This document shows, piece after piece, positions 54,794 to 63,683 of a stretch of 64,000 nucleotides of DNA. A program made the position numbers and the translations under genes. Source of the DNA: Anaerolineaceae bacterium (lineage in GTDB: Bacteria; Chloroflexota; Anaerolineae; Aggregatilineales; Phototrophicaceae). The notes under the pieces were generated by a model. That model saw only the letters and a list, made by a program, of their open reading frames with translations, searched no databases and was not told where the DNA came from. The stretch covers positions 62,001 through 126,000 of the forward strand of contig PABP01000038.1 of assembly GCA_002699585.1 (NCBI GenBank), in the 5' to 3' direction. How positions within the stretch are numbered: position 1 is the stretch's first letter; the number at the start of each line of letters is the position of its first letter.

Positions 54794-56337
54794 GTCATTT
54801 GTCCTTCAGATTGCATTTGCTGATGGGACGTACGATTGACGCCCGTCATCATCAGGCCGAGTTCATCAATGTCCGCCTGCGCTGCGGGGATCGTCCCCAT
54901 AGATACCCCTCCAGAAAGCACCATGATGCGGTCGCTCAGCAAAAGAAGTTCGTCCAGGTCTTCAGAAATCAGCAGGATGGCTTTGCCTTGTTTTCGCTCT
55001 TCCAGCAACAGCCGATGCACGGCTTCTGCAGCGCCGACATCCAGGCCGCGCGTCGGCTGCGATACGATGATGGCTTCTGGCGCGATGCTGATTTCCCGTG
55101 CGAGAATCACTTTCTGAATATTGCCACCGGAGAGCTTTTCAATGGGTGTATCCACACTGGAAGTAACCACATTGAAGTGCTTGACCATCCGTGAAGCGAA
55201 TTTTTTGATTGCTGAGAAATTAAGCAAGGAAGAACGAGAAAATGGTTTTTGGCGATAGCTCTTGAGGATCAAATTGTCACTGACAGCCAGACCGGGAACG
55301 CTGCCCATATGCAGGCGATCTTCAGGGACATAGCCCAGGTATTGTGAGACGGTACGGTCAAGGCTGTTGCGGGTGATGTCTTTGTCACGAATCCATACGC
55401 GACCATTTTGCAACGGGCGCAAACCCGCCAGAACTTCTGCCAGTTCACGCTGGCCGTTACCGGCAACACCCGCGATGCCCAGGATCTCCCCTTTATGGAT
55501 TTCAAAGCTCAGGTCACTGAGGGCACGCAAGCCACGATCTCCTAGGGCACTGAGACCTTGAGCGCGAAGGATGATTTCGTCACCTGTTTGCTCATGTGCG
55601 CGTTGGACACGCGCCATCTCGTGACCTAGCATGTAACGGGCCAATTGGGTTGGCGATGTGGTAGCCGTATCAACTGTGACGACGTTCTCGCCACTGCGCA
55701 ATACCGTCACGCGGTCAGCAAACTGCATAACCTCATCGAGCTTGTGGGTAATCAACACGACGGATTTACCCAGGGACATCATCTGACGCAGGGCATGACC
55801 TAATTGTTCGGCCTCCTGGGGCGTGAGTACAGCCGTCGGCTCGTCCAGAATGAGAATATCCGCACCGCGATGCAGCAGGCGCAGAATTTCGACACGTTGT
55901 TTTTCGCCTACCGATAGCTGCCAGACGCGAGCATCGAGGGGAACATCAAGGCCGTACTGCTTGGACAGACTTTCAAATTCGGTGCGAAGTTTTTTACGAT
56001 TTGGAATGAGGTCGACCGTATGCAGGCCAAGCAGCAGATTCTCCTCAACAGTCATGGTTTCTACCAGCATAAAGTGCTGATAGACCATACCAATCCCTTG
56101 TTTGAGGGCATCCGCTGGCGAGTGCAAATTAACCTCGCGACCTTTAATCAGGATGCGCCCGCTATCCGGTTGGTAAGCCCCCGCCAGAATTTTCATGAGG
56201 GTGGATTTACCAGCCCCATTTTCCCCCAGAAGCGCATGAATCTCACCAGCCCTGACGGTCAAGTCAATGCTGTTATTGGCGACCACGCCTGAAAACGTCT
56301 TGGTGATCGCAATCATTTCTACCGATAAGTCGGACAT
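54790..56337 (-). CDS. Nucleoside-type ABC transporter ATP-binding protein with two NBDs (NupO-like)
   Basis: 515 residues, two nucleotide-binding domains. First half: Walker A GENGAGKST (38-46), signature LSVGEKQRVEIL, Walker B ILILDEPTAVLTPQE. Second half: degenerate P-loop GVAGNGQRELAEVLAG, with the classical lysine replaced, and signature LSGGNIQKV followed by VSQPTRGLDVGA. This is the normal asymmetry of simple-sugar/nucleoside importers. It is first of the minus-strand unit ATPase-permease-permease that serves the binding protein at 50609. A tandem repeat lies upstream of its start at 56414-56442. Confidence 0.93.
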   Translation of the reverse strand: MSDLSVEMIAITKTFSGVVANNSIDLTVRAGEIHALLGENGAGKSTLMKILAGAYQPDSGRILIKGREVNLHSPADALKQGIGMVYQHFMLVETMTVEENLLLGLHTVDLIPNRKKLRTEFESLSKQYGLDVPLDARVWQLSVGEKQRVEILRLLHRGADILILDEPTAVLTPQEAEQLGHALRQMMSLGKSVVLITHKLDEVMQFADRVTVLRSGENVVTVDTATTSPTQLARYMLGHEMARVQRAHEQTGDEIILRAQGLSALGDRGLRALSDLSFEIHKGEILGIAGVAGNGQRELAEVLAGLRPLQNGRVWIRDKDITRNSLDRTVSQYLGYVPEDRLHMGSVPGLAVSDNLILKSYRQKPFSRSSLLNFSAIKKFASRMVKHFNVVTSSVDTPIEKLSGGNIQKVILAREISIAPEAIIVSQPTRGLDVGAAEAVHRLLLEERKQGKAILLISEDLDELLLLSDRIMVLSGGVSMGTIPAAQADIDELGLMMTGVNRTSHQQMQSEGQMT

Positions 56338-56413
56338 GGGGAGAATTGCCTTAGCTGGGCCGGGTGCTATCTGTTATGGGTATGCTGGAATTCACAATGC
56401 GGCAAATCAGGAA

Positions 56414-56442
56414 CGCTATATCTGAAACGCCATATCTGGAAA
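56414..56442. repeat. Two tandem near-identical units upstream of the nucleoside ATPase gene
   Basis: CGCTATATCTGAAA (56414-56427) is followed directly by CGCCATATCTGGAAA (56428-56442), a tandem repeat with one substitution and one insertion, 77-105 bp before the ATG on the minus strand. Helical-turn spacing (about 14 bp) is not ideal. It may be a binding site for an unknown regulator. Confidence 0.4.
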
Positions 56443-56528
56443 CTCGGTATAGTGTAACGCGCACTGCCATGACACGACATGGCCAAACATCACAAAGATA
56501 ATGGCCTTCTAGAGGTATAACTTGAAAG

Positions 56529-56558
56529 AAAATCGGGAAGGTAAGCTTCCCGATTTTT
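56529..56558. terminator. Bidirectional terminator
   Basis: Perfect 12-bp stem AAAATCGGGAAG (56529-56540) / CTTCCCGATTTT (56546-56557) with a 5-nt loop; runs of A and T on each side. It ends transcripts of the GtaA-like gene at 56616 and isolates the nucleoside ABC unit. Confidence 0.85.
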
Positions 56559-56615
56559 AGAGCATTTTCGTGTTCACGATAGGTCATCGCTGCAATGATA
56601 GCAACAGATGAGGAA

Positions 56616-58652
56616 CTACAATGCTTTTTGCCGCCATTTCGCCCAGGTTGCACGGTCATAAAGCAGCTTGATAAAAACACCACCGACAACAGAGCGTGCC
56701 TGAAAGTGGCGATGTTGACCTGTATCTGTGTAGTACCAGTCACTCAGGGGCACACGGCTAGGGGTCTCATTCAGCCACTTGTAAATGGGGGCTACCAAGG
56801 CCTCAAAATCATCCTGCGACTGCGTTAAGCAGGCCGACCAGATGATCCAGTCCAGCTTGGTATAGGTGCTGCGATTGTCCAGCGGCAAGCCATACTGTGC
56901 TTGATTTTGACGATAGTAAGCCAGTTCGGTTTCCGCGACAGATTTCGGGAACAGGTTCAGATCCAGGAGGACATCCCACACCAGGTTGTATTTCTGGCTC
57001 CAGGTGCCTTCCTGGTCAAATGCCAAGCGATAATGGTCGCCATCGAAGGCCATTTCCTGCCATTGTTGGGCCATCTGCTCTGCCTGCGCCCGGACGCGGT
57101 CGGCTTCTTCGATTTGGCCATCTTTGCGGCATAGTTCAGCATAAGCGCCAAGCCCCTCAATCGCCTTGATTGACAGATTGACGTTATGGGCCAGATGTCC
57201 AGCAAAGTCATCGGTGCAGAGTTGATTTGCCGGGTCAAGGCCACTTTCCAGCAGATAATCCGCCCATTGTGCCAGCAGAGGCCAATAGGGTTTGGCATAC
57301 GCCGTGCTACCCTGGGCCTCACACAACGTGGCGACCATCAGCAGCATATTGCCGCATTCTTCGACAGGCATCTGGCGGAAATCATTCTCCTCAGCGCCAC
57401 CATAAACCTGACCATTGGCTAACGGGTAGCGGCCAATGTCATGGGGTGCATAGCGATGCGGCCAGCGAGATGACCCCGCATAGTCCAGAACAGGCGTCAG
57501 CATAGCCTCCAGTAGGGCCGGGTTGAACAGCAGGAAGAAAGGACTAGCCGGATAAGCAACATCGACTGTAGCCATACAGCCATTGCTGAAATTCTCTTTT
57601 GAGAGGAACAACAGCGTACCGTCGAGGTCTTCAACGAGCTTATGCGCCGCAATACACTGACGGAAGGCCAGTGCAGACAACTGCGCATATTCAGCCCCGC
57701 CAGCGGATTCAAGGTCGGCCATGAGTTCATCATCGAATTGCTCGCAAGCCTCGCGAAGCTTTTTATAATCCTGCAAACCCCATTGCAGCAAATCGACCGC
57801 AGTGGCTTTATTACGCCGCCAATAGGGCCGCAGCCTGCGATACATGTATTCCACAGAGAACAGATCATCATAAGCGATCATCAACTGACTCTGTTCGGTT
57901 GTGCCCGGTTTGGCATCCAGATCAAACACCCAGGCACTGGCGGGCGCAGGGGGCCGCGCACCGACATTCCTGGGCATTTCAGTCCAATCAGACACAGGCA
58001 ATTGGCCTGTTTTAACAAACGTCTCACGCAGTCTGAGGCTCAGGCCATTAACGCCTTGAGCCGACTGAATGGGCATGCTATAGAGATAACCCCAATCAAT
58101 ACGGAGATCATCGCCATCTTTACCCAGAATTTGCTGTTCCTGGCTGCCTAGCCACAGGGCGTCCTGCGTTGCACTGATGCGGTGACGGCCCCAGACAAGG
58201 GGCTGTTCAATGGTATTGACAACCAGATGCCCGCTGACGTCCAGATAGATGGACACATCATGTGATTGGCCATCGACCACGCTTACGGCCAGGTCGATAT
58301 AGCTTAAAGGTCGCGCCATAACGTCCAGATCATGTGGCAGCAGCGGCGACAAGAATGTCACCACCAGTTGGATACCATCTACTTCAAAGGTGTAGATGCT
58401 GCGCGTGGGTGTCACACGCAAATCAGTCTGTGGCAGCAGCGTGACTTCGGCATCCATTTGATGCCTGGACCCGCCCATAAAGACGTAACTGGTACCGTCA
58501 ACGCGGATGATGCCACAAAGCGGGTTTGGTTTGCCCGTCCAGTGAACGGTTTCAGCATCACTGAGATTGTCCGTCGCCGACCAAACGCTGAGATATGGAT
58601 CATGGGTAATGAGTGGTACTGATGGCGGACGGAATGCCTCTTGGTTTGTCAT
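56616..58652 (-). CDS. GtaA-like glutaminase-domain protein (DUF5127/DUF4965/DUF1793), probable glycan-acting enzyme
   Basis: 678 residues with no signal peptide. The N-terminal beta domain opens RPPSVPLITHDPYLSVWSA and has TVHWTGKPNPLCGIIRVDG-type sequence; the C-terminal half is an alpha/alpha barrel (HKLVEDLDGTLLFLSKENFSN and similar, minus ends). The family is named after fungal glutaminase A, but its bacterial members occur with sugar transporters and glycoside hydrolases, and the name should not be taken as the reaction. SD AAGGA precedes the ATG. It lies downstream of the sulfatase and sugar ABC genes on the same strand. Confidence 0.85.
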   Translation of the reverse strand: MTNQEAFRPPSVPLITHDPYLSVWSATDNLSDAETVHWTGKPNPLCGIIRVDGTSYVFMGGSRHQMDAEVTLLPQTDLRVTPTRSIYTFEVDGIQLVVTFLSPLLPHDLDVMARPLSYIDLAVSVVDGQSHDVSIYLDVSGHLVVNTIEQPLVWGRHRISATQDALWLGSQEQQILGKDGDDLRIDWGYLYSMPIQSAQGVNGLSLRLRETFVKTGQLPVSDWTEMPRNVGARPPAPASAWVFDLDAKPGTTEQSQLMIAYDDLFSVEYMYRRLRPYWRRNKATAVDLLQWGLQDYKKLREACEQFDDELMADLESAGGAEYAQLSALAFRQCIAAHKLVEDLDGTLLFLSKENFSNGCMATVDVAYPASPFFLLFNPALLEAMLTPVLDYAGSSRWPHRYAPHDIGRYPLANGQVYGGAEENDFRQMPVEECGNMLLMVATLCEAQGSTAYAKPYWPLLAQWADYLLESGLDPANQLCTDDFAGHLAHNVNLSIKAIEGLGAYAELCRKDGQIEEADRVRAQAEQMAQQWQEMAFDGDHYRLAFDQEGTWSQKYNLVWDVLLDLNLFPKSVAETELAYYRQNQAQYGLPLDNRSTYTKLDWIIWSACLTQSQDDFEALVAPIYKWLNETPSRVPLSDWYYTDTGQHRHFQARSVVGGVFIKLLYDRATWAKWRQKAL

Positions 58653-58749
58653 ACAGTTCCTTCTTGAAAAATGTAACTATCATCGACTAGATTATTTGCT
58701 ATTCACAGTAAATTCCCCAGAGAATATCACACCCTGGGGAACAGCGTCA

Positions 58750-60204
58750 TTACCAATCGGCCTGGCGTACAGGCAGCGGGTCAACGGTCCAGGCCATACG
58801 GTCACAGAGCCGCTGCAACATGTCGAGTTTGATACTAGCGTAGTCCAGGTTATCCCACTGGTTGTGTGTCTCAGTGGGGTCATTTTCCAGGTCATAAAGC
58901 TCACCCTGCCCCAGGCTATGGACAGAAACCAGTTTGTACTTGTCTGTACGGACCATGGTGGCCTGGGCTGTTGGCGTTTTATGCCAGGGCATGGCGTTAT
59001 AGTACTCGGAATAGACGCTATCGCGGTGCTGGCTGCTGTCAGAATCCCCTGTCAGGATGGACCAGATCGACTCGCCTTGCATACCCGCATAGATTTCCAT
59101 GCCTGCCGCTTCCAGCAAAGTGGGGGCAATATCGGTCAGCTCGACCAGTGCTGTACTGCGAACGCCCGATTGAATCGTCCCTGGCATAGAGACAATCAGC
59201 GGAACGTGGACAGCTCCTTCGTAGAAGTATGGGCCTTTTAGATAAATACCATGATCGCCAAGCATCTCCCCATGATCCGACATGAAAATGATGATGGTGT
59301 TGTCAAGCTGGCCGACTTCTTCGACGGCTGCAATCATACGGCCCAACTGGACATCAATCAGATCGCACATGGCCCAATAAGCTGCCGTGACCAGACGGTG
59401 GTCATCATCGGTCATGGCATCGTTATCAAACCATCCCTCGTTGTTATAGGCATTGTGATGGTCATTTTGCTGATAGCCAGGTTTATTGGCCAGTTCGCCC
59501 GGTTGGTAATTGGGTAGAGGGATTTCAGCCAACTTGTCTAGATAACGCTCAAGATACTCGACTGGCGGATTGAAGGGATGGTGCGGGTCAAAAATATTGA
59601 CTGTATAACACCAGGGTGTACCGTGTTTGGCATTCTCTTTGATGAAGGTAATGGCTTTATCCGCGCACCAAGTCGTCTGGTGATGTGCCTCAGGCATGCC
59701 TGCTTCGACATATTTGGAGCCATTGTAGCTGGGCGTATTGTAGGTCACGCCTTGTTCCGTCAGCCACTGCGTATATTCATTAGTCGGCCAATCGGGTGGC
59801 GGGTGATGTGACCAATGAAAATCGTCATAGCCATCATCAATGCGGCGTTCCGTACCGTTGATGACTTCTGGATTGCAGACTGAAAGATGAAGTTTGCCAG
59901 ATAACCCACACACATAGCCCCCATCTTTGAGCAAGCGCGTCACCAGGCGCTCTTCTGCGGGGATGTCCTGGCCATTTTGACGGCAGCGGGTCGTGCGTGG
60001 GTAACGGCCCGTCAGGAAAGAAGCACGGCTTGGCGTACAAATCGGAGCCTGACAGAAGGCATTTTCGAACAAGACACCATTTTCCGCCAGACGGTCGGCG
60101 ACAGGGGTTTCTACAAATGGGTTACCATACGCCCCCAACGTGTCCCATCTTTGCTGATCGGTACAAACCCATAATATATTCGGCGGTTTTTTAACAAACA
60201 TCAT
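58750..60204 (-). CDS. Type I sulfatase
   Basis: 484 residues with no signal peptide. The formylglycine motif is CTPSR (C56-R60) in the CQAPICTPSRASFLTGRYP stretch, and metal-binding segments are WVCTDQQRWD near the start and FMSDHGEMLGDHG (about 304-316). The cysteine-type motif needs an FGE or anSME maturase, not seen here. It is placed between the GtaA-like gene and two sugar permease genes, 33 bp after the latter. This suggests removal of sulfate from an imported sulfated sugar. It has only distant similarity to the sulfatase at 25939. Confidence 0.92.
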   Translation of the reverse strand: MMFVKKPPNILWVCTDQQRWDTLGAYGNPFVETPVADRLAENGVLFENAFCQAPICTPSRASFLTGRYPRTTRCRQNGQDIPAEERLVTRLLKDGGYVCGLSGKLHLSVCNPEVINGTERRIDDGYDDFHWSHHPPPDWPTNEYTQWLTEQGVTYNTPSYNGSKYVEAGMPEAHHQTTWCADKAITFIKENAKHGTPWCYTVNIFDPHHPFNPPVEYLERYLDKLAEIPLPNYQPGELANKPGYQQNDHHNAYNNEGWFDNDAMTDDDHRLVTAAYWAMCDLIDVQLGRMIAAVEEVGQLDNTIIIFMSDHGEMLGDHGIYLKGPYFYEGAVHVPLIVSMPGTIQSGVRSTALVELTDIAPTLLEAAGMEIYAGMQGESIWSILTGDSDSSQHRDSVYSEYYNAMPWHKTPTAQATMVRTDKYKLVSVHSLGQGELYDLENDPTETHNQWDNLDYASIKLDMLQRLCDRMAWTVDPLPVRQADW

Positions 60205-60237
60205 TGATCCAATTCTGTATAGTCGATAGAGATAAAC

Positions 60238-61083
60238 TCACTGCTTAACAGCACCAGCAATACCCTCAACAAAACGGCGCTGCATCACAAAGAAGATGAT
60301 GATGACCGGAATGAGGGAGATCGTCGCGGCTGCGGCCATGCCCGTCCAATCCGTTTCATTTTCCCCAACGAAGGCAAACATACCCACACTGAGCGTCCGT
60401 AGATCTGGACGACTGAACGTAAAGACAAGCGGAACAAAGAAGTTGTTCCAGGACCCCAAAAACTTGAGGATCGTCACAGTTGCGATGACCGGACCAGACA
60501 AAGGCAGCATCACACGGAAGAAAACCGTCAAGAAACCTGCCCCATCCAGAACAGCCGCCTCTTCCAGCTCTTTAGGTAAGCTGCTGAAATACGCAGAGAA
60601 CAGCAGGATATGAATGACGTTCCCTGTACCGGCCAGCACCAGAATAACACCCCACAAGGAGTTGAGCAGACCCAGCTTATTGGCTAAGTCTACGGTTGGG
60701 ATGATGGTATAGCCAGCCGGGATGAAGATCGTCCCAGCGAGAATGGCCATGATCGGGCGGCGACCTATGAAGCGATAGCGCCCCAGCACGTACCCAGCAA
60801 GGCTGGTGCTGACAATGGTCAGGATAACTGTGCCGACCGTAATCAGGACCGTGTTAATCATATAGCGGCTGAATTGGGCATCGACCCAGGCGCGCTGGTA
60901 GTTATGCCATTGTGGATCCTGCGGTATGAGGTTGAGACCGCTGGAAAAGACTTCGCTCTGTGTTTTGAGTGACGCGGATACCATCCATAAAAACGGATAG
61001 ACCCAAATCAAACAGAGAAGCGTTAGCACAACTATCGTCAATAGCGTTTGCCAACGCAGATTGTATCTACCCACTGTTATCAT
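60238..61083 (-). CDS. Carbohydrate ABC transporter permease, MalG type
   Basis: 281 residues with six helices and the MalG/UgpE layout: SLKTQSEVFSSGLNLIP (about 37-53), EAA loop SLPKELEEAAVLDGAGFL, and IVIFFVMQRRFVEGIAGAVKQ-type end, shortened here. No PDZ insertion, in contrast to the permease at 46419. Its start overlaps the end of the other permease gene by 4 bp. No ATPase gene is present in this unit. Confidence 0.94.
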   Translation of the reverse strand: MITVGRYNLRWQTLLTIVVLTLLCLIWVYPFLWMVSASLKTQSEVFSSGLNLIPQDPQWHNYQRAWVDAQFSRYMINTVLITVGTVILTIVSTSLAGYVLGRYRFIGRRPIMAILAGTIFIPAGYTIIPTVDLANKLGLLNSLWGVILVLAGTGNVIHILLFSAYFSSLPKELEEAAVLDGAGFLTVFFRVMLPLSGPVIATVTILKFLGSWNNFFVPLVFTFSRPDLRTLSVGMFAFVGENETDWTGMAAAATISLIPVIIIFFVMQRRFVEGIAGAVKQ

Positions 61084-62039
61084 GATGTCCCCCTCATCCG
61101 CCTGACCAGCGCATAACCCAGCCCCTGCAAGATAGCCATGAACATGGTTGTCAGGCCAAAGAAGACAGCAGCAGCGGAGGCATAACCCAGTCGCGGAATG
61201 CTGGAGTTAAAGGCCCAGCGGTAGATATAGACTTCGACCACTTCCGTTTTGAGGAAGGGCCCACCACCTGTCAGTGTAAGGATGAGGTCAAAGACACGCA
61301 GGGTATCGATAGCTGTAATCAAGACAATGATGATGCCAAAGGGAACCAGCAACGGCACAGTGATATGGCGGAATGTGCGATAAACACTGGCACCATCCAC
61401 ACGGGCGGCTTCGTACAATTCCTCAGGGACGGTTTGCAAGGCGGCTAACCAGTAGATCAGCGTGACGCCAAACCATTTCCATACGTGAATACCCATCGCC
61501 GTTGGCAAAGCGGTATTCGAGCGCCCTAGAAAATTGATTGGCGCTGAAATCAGGTTTGTATCCATCAAAACCTGATTGACAGGCCCTCCGACAGGGTCGA
61601 AGACAAAGGTCATGACCACGCCAACGATAGCCATTGTGGTGACAACGGGCAAGAACAATGCCGTCCTGAAAAAGCCCGCAAAAGGCAACTTCGGATTGTT
61701 TAACACCAGCGCCAAGATCAATGCGAGCGTTACGCGGATCGGTACGGTGATCACCATGAACAGAATGGTATTGGCGAACGCCATCCAGAATTGCGGGTCA
61801 GCGATAACTTCCTGATAATTGGCCAGGCCCACATAGGACGCTTCTCGCGAGAAGCCATTCCAATCCTGGAACGACAGCAAGAAGCTGGCAATCATCGGGT
61901 ACAACGTGAACAGGCCAAACAAAATGATCGTCGGCACCAAGAACAGATAAATCCAGCGATCCCGCCATACCTTGTTGAGGATAGTGGAGGGCGCCAGCGA
62001 AGCTGGCGCACCCCTATTTTGCGAAGATAGAACAGTCAT
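61080..62039 (-). CDS. Carbohydrate ABC transporter permease, MalF type
   Basis: 319 residues, six helices. YLFLVPTIILFGLFTLYPM marks the first helix, and the EAA loop is TVPEELYEAARVDGASVYRTFRH, of which part is shown. Pairs with the MalG-type permease encoded next (4-bp overlap). It lies 9 bp after the binding-protein gene, so all three are co-transcribed. Confidence 0.94.
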   Translation of the reverse strand: MTVLSSQNRGAPASLAPSTILNKVWRDRWIYLFLVPTIILFGLFTLYPMIASFLLSFQDWNGFSREASYVGLANYQEVIADPQFWMAFANTILFMVITVPIRVTLALILALVLNNPKLPFAGFFRTALFLPVVTTMAIVGVVMTFVFDPVGGPVNQVLMDTNLISAPINFLGRSNTALPTAMGIHVWKWFGVTLIYWLAALQTVPEELYEAARVDGASVYRTFRHITVPLLVPFGIIIVLITAIDTLRVFDLILTLTGGGPFLKTEVVEVYIYRWAFNSSIPRLGYASAAAVFFGLTTMFMAILQGLGYALVRRMRGTS

Positions 62040-62048
62040 AATGAGCGC

Positions 62049-63500
62049 CTAGGCATCATACATGTCAGACGTGTAGTCTGCAGCCGGATCCCAGTTCGAG
62101 AACACCCAATCATCCTGGCTGACTTCGAAGCCTTCAGCTTGTGCTTCTGAGATAGCCCGTTCGCGTTCTGCGCTGAGCTGGTCAGAATAAGCTTGCAACG
62201 TGCCCGCAATGTCGGAGACTTCCCCGGCAATGGCGCCCTGAACGATTTCGCCCAGGTTCGGACGGATGTCGTTCATACGGGATAAAACTTCTGAAACAGC
62301 CGGATTCTTCACAAGCGGATCTGGCGCAAGACGGACGATGTCGCGGAACAAGTCCATTGATTTGCTATAGGTCGGGTGGACATTGGCCTTGGCAACAGTA
62401 TCTAGATCAAGCGGCGGTTGGTCCATGCGCTCGGCTAGTGCGATCTGGTAGGACTCCGATGTAAATTCCTGGAGAATGGCTGCTGCATGTTCCGGGTAGT
62501 CAGATTGTGCAGAAATCCAGAAGTCGCCACTCTTCGGAGAAGAATACGTGTAGGCGGGTGTATCCAGATCAGGAACAGGTGCCTGAGATACGCCTACAAC
62601 TTCCAGGAATTCAGGGAAGTTGCCTTGCAAAACGCCTGGGTTCCACGGCCCATCCATGAACAAGCCACCGCTACCGGTTGCCCAGCGAGAGCGTGCATTG
62701 CGCGTATCAATGGTGATGCCAGTCGGGAATAGGCTGCCATCGCGTTCCATCGAGACTAGGAATTCCAGTGCGTTAACAAACGCATCCGACCCGTATGCAT
62801 ATTCGCCAGTGGACCAGTCAAACTCGCCCGACGACCCTGCTAAATGAGCAAGGCGCGTTAAGGTCGCACCCATGCGGTCGATGTGGCCGATACCCTGCGT
62901 CCAACCAAAGACCGTTCCGCCACCGTTTGCAGTGATCTTCTGAGCCGCATCGCGGAACTCGTCCCAGGTACGTGGACCGACTTCAGGATCGTAGCCAGCC
63001 TCTTCCAGAATCTGCTTGTCAAACCAGGTCAGGGCTTCGTGCCAGCGGAAGCTGAAAATTGGGAAGCTATAAAGCTCGCCACCAAATGTCGTGCGACCCT
63101 CAATGAAGATGGATTCTGGCAGACTATTCTTCCACTCTTCGGACACATGTGGGCCAAGGGGCGCGAACCAGCCTTCGCCTTGTAGTGCTGCAATCGGCAC
63201 ATTGATACCCGCCAATGCGTGCACATCAGGCGCTTGATCGTTAGGATAAGCAAGTTGTAAAGCCTGGCCCAGGTCCGGCGGCGAGAATACACTGTATTCA
63301 ACGCTCACATTGGGATTGGCTTCTTTGTAGGCTGCGAAGACGCTTTCGGTCAAGGGCTGCAACGGCAAGAAGTGGTCCCACCACTGCATAACGATTTCAT
63401 CTTGCGCCATCACAGGCATAAATGAAGCCAGCCCACCACTCGCGGTCGTCGCTGCGGCGATGCCGGACAATTTCAAAAAGTCGCGTCTTGAAAGTTTCAT
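62049..63500 (-). CDS. Tat-exported sugar-binding protein of ABC transporter (SBP_bac_1 family)
   Basis: 483 residues. Twin-arginine signal SRRDFLKLSG (R5-R6) with a hydrophobic stretch ending PVMAQDE, so export is by the Tat route, unlike the Sec signals of the three other binding proteins here. Family 1 layout: IVMQWWDHFLPLQP, NVSVEYSVFSPPDLG, FDKQILEEAGYDPE. First gene of the leftward unit with the two permeases, sulfatase and GtaA-like protein. The leader contains an operator-like palindrome (63585) and a hairpin (63541-63567). SD AGGAG lies 7 nt before the ATG. Confidence 0.94.
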   Translation of the reverse strand: MKLSRRDFLKLSGIAAATTASGGLASFMPVMAQDEIVMQWWDHFLPLQPLTESVFAAYKEANPNVSVEYSVFSPPDLGQALQLAYPNDQAPDVHALAGINVPIAALQGEGWFAPLGPHVSEEWKNSLPESIFIEGRTTFGGELYSFPIFSFRWHEALTWFDKQILEEAGYDPEVGPRTWDEFRDAAQKITANGGGTVFGWTQGIGHIDRMGATLTRLAHLAGSSGEFDWSTGEYAYGSDAFVNALEFLVSMERDGSLFPTGITIDTRNARSRWATGSGGLFMDGPWNPGVLQGNFPEFLEVVGVSQAPVPDLDTPAYTYSSPKSGDFWISAQSDYPEHAAAILQEFTSESYQIALAERMDQPPLDLDTVAKANVHPTYSKSMDLFRDIVRLAPDPLVKNPAVSEVLSRMNDIRPNLGEIVQGAIAGEVSDIAGTLQAYSDQLSAERERAISEAQAEGFEVSQDDWVFSNWDPAADYTSDMYDA

Positions 63501-63540
63501 TTTCTAACTCCTAATTGAACTTTTTTGACAAACATTGCGT

Positions 63541-63567
63541 GAATCAGCCAAAAATCGGCTCTGATTC
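63541..63567 (-). promoter_or_regulatory. Leader hairpin before the Tat-exported binding-protein gene
   Basis: GAATCAG (63541-63547) pairs with CTGATTC (63561-63567), with an inner CC/GG extension and short loop. It would form in the 5' leader, about 40-67 nt before the start codon. No T-run; a role in mRNA stability or translation is possible. Confidence 0.4.
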
Positions 63568-63584
63568 GGCATACAACGCCAATG

Positions 63585-63598
63585 TGACAGCGCTGTCA
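63585..63598. promoter_or_regulatory. LacI-type operator palindrome
   Basis: TGACAGCGCTGTCA is a perfect 14-bp palindrome with the central CG step typical of LacI-family operators. It lies between the LacI-family gene (63684) and the binding-protein gene it probably controls, 85-98 bp before the ATG. Confidence 0.75.
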
Positions 63599-63617
63599 TA
63601 CCGACCAAAATAAAATT

Positions 63618-63638
63618 CTATGTCATATACACCTCCTT
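63618..63638 (-). promoter_or_regulatory. Perfect Shine-Dalgarno with two-codon minimal ORF
   Basis: On the minus strand AAGGAGGT (complement of 63631-63638) is followed 4 nt later by ATG-ACA-TAG (63626-63618). The ribosome site is nearly ideal, yet the frame ends after two codons. It sits just after the LacI-type gene and before the operator palindrome. Confidence 0.45.
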
Positions 63639-63683
63639 ATTTGCCACATACTGAAAAGCTATGTTCTTAGATTGCTTGGGCTG

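Noticed and set aside
56616-58652. Calling the GtaA-like protein a true glutaminase
   Set aside because: Domain similarity is real, but the bacterial context is sugar import and no glutaminase active site can be verified by eye.
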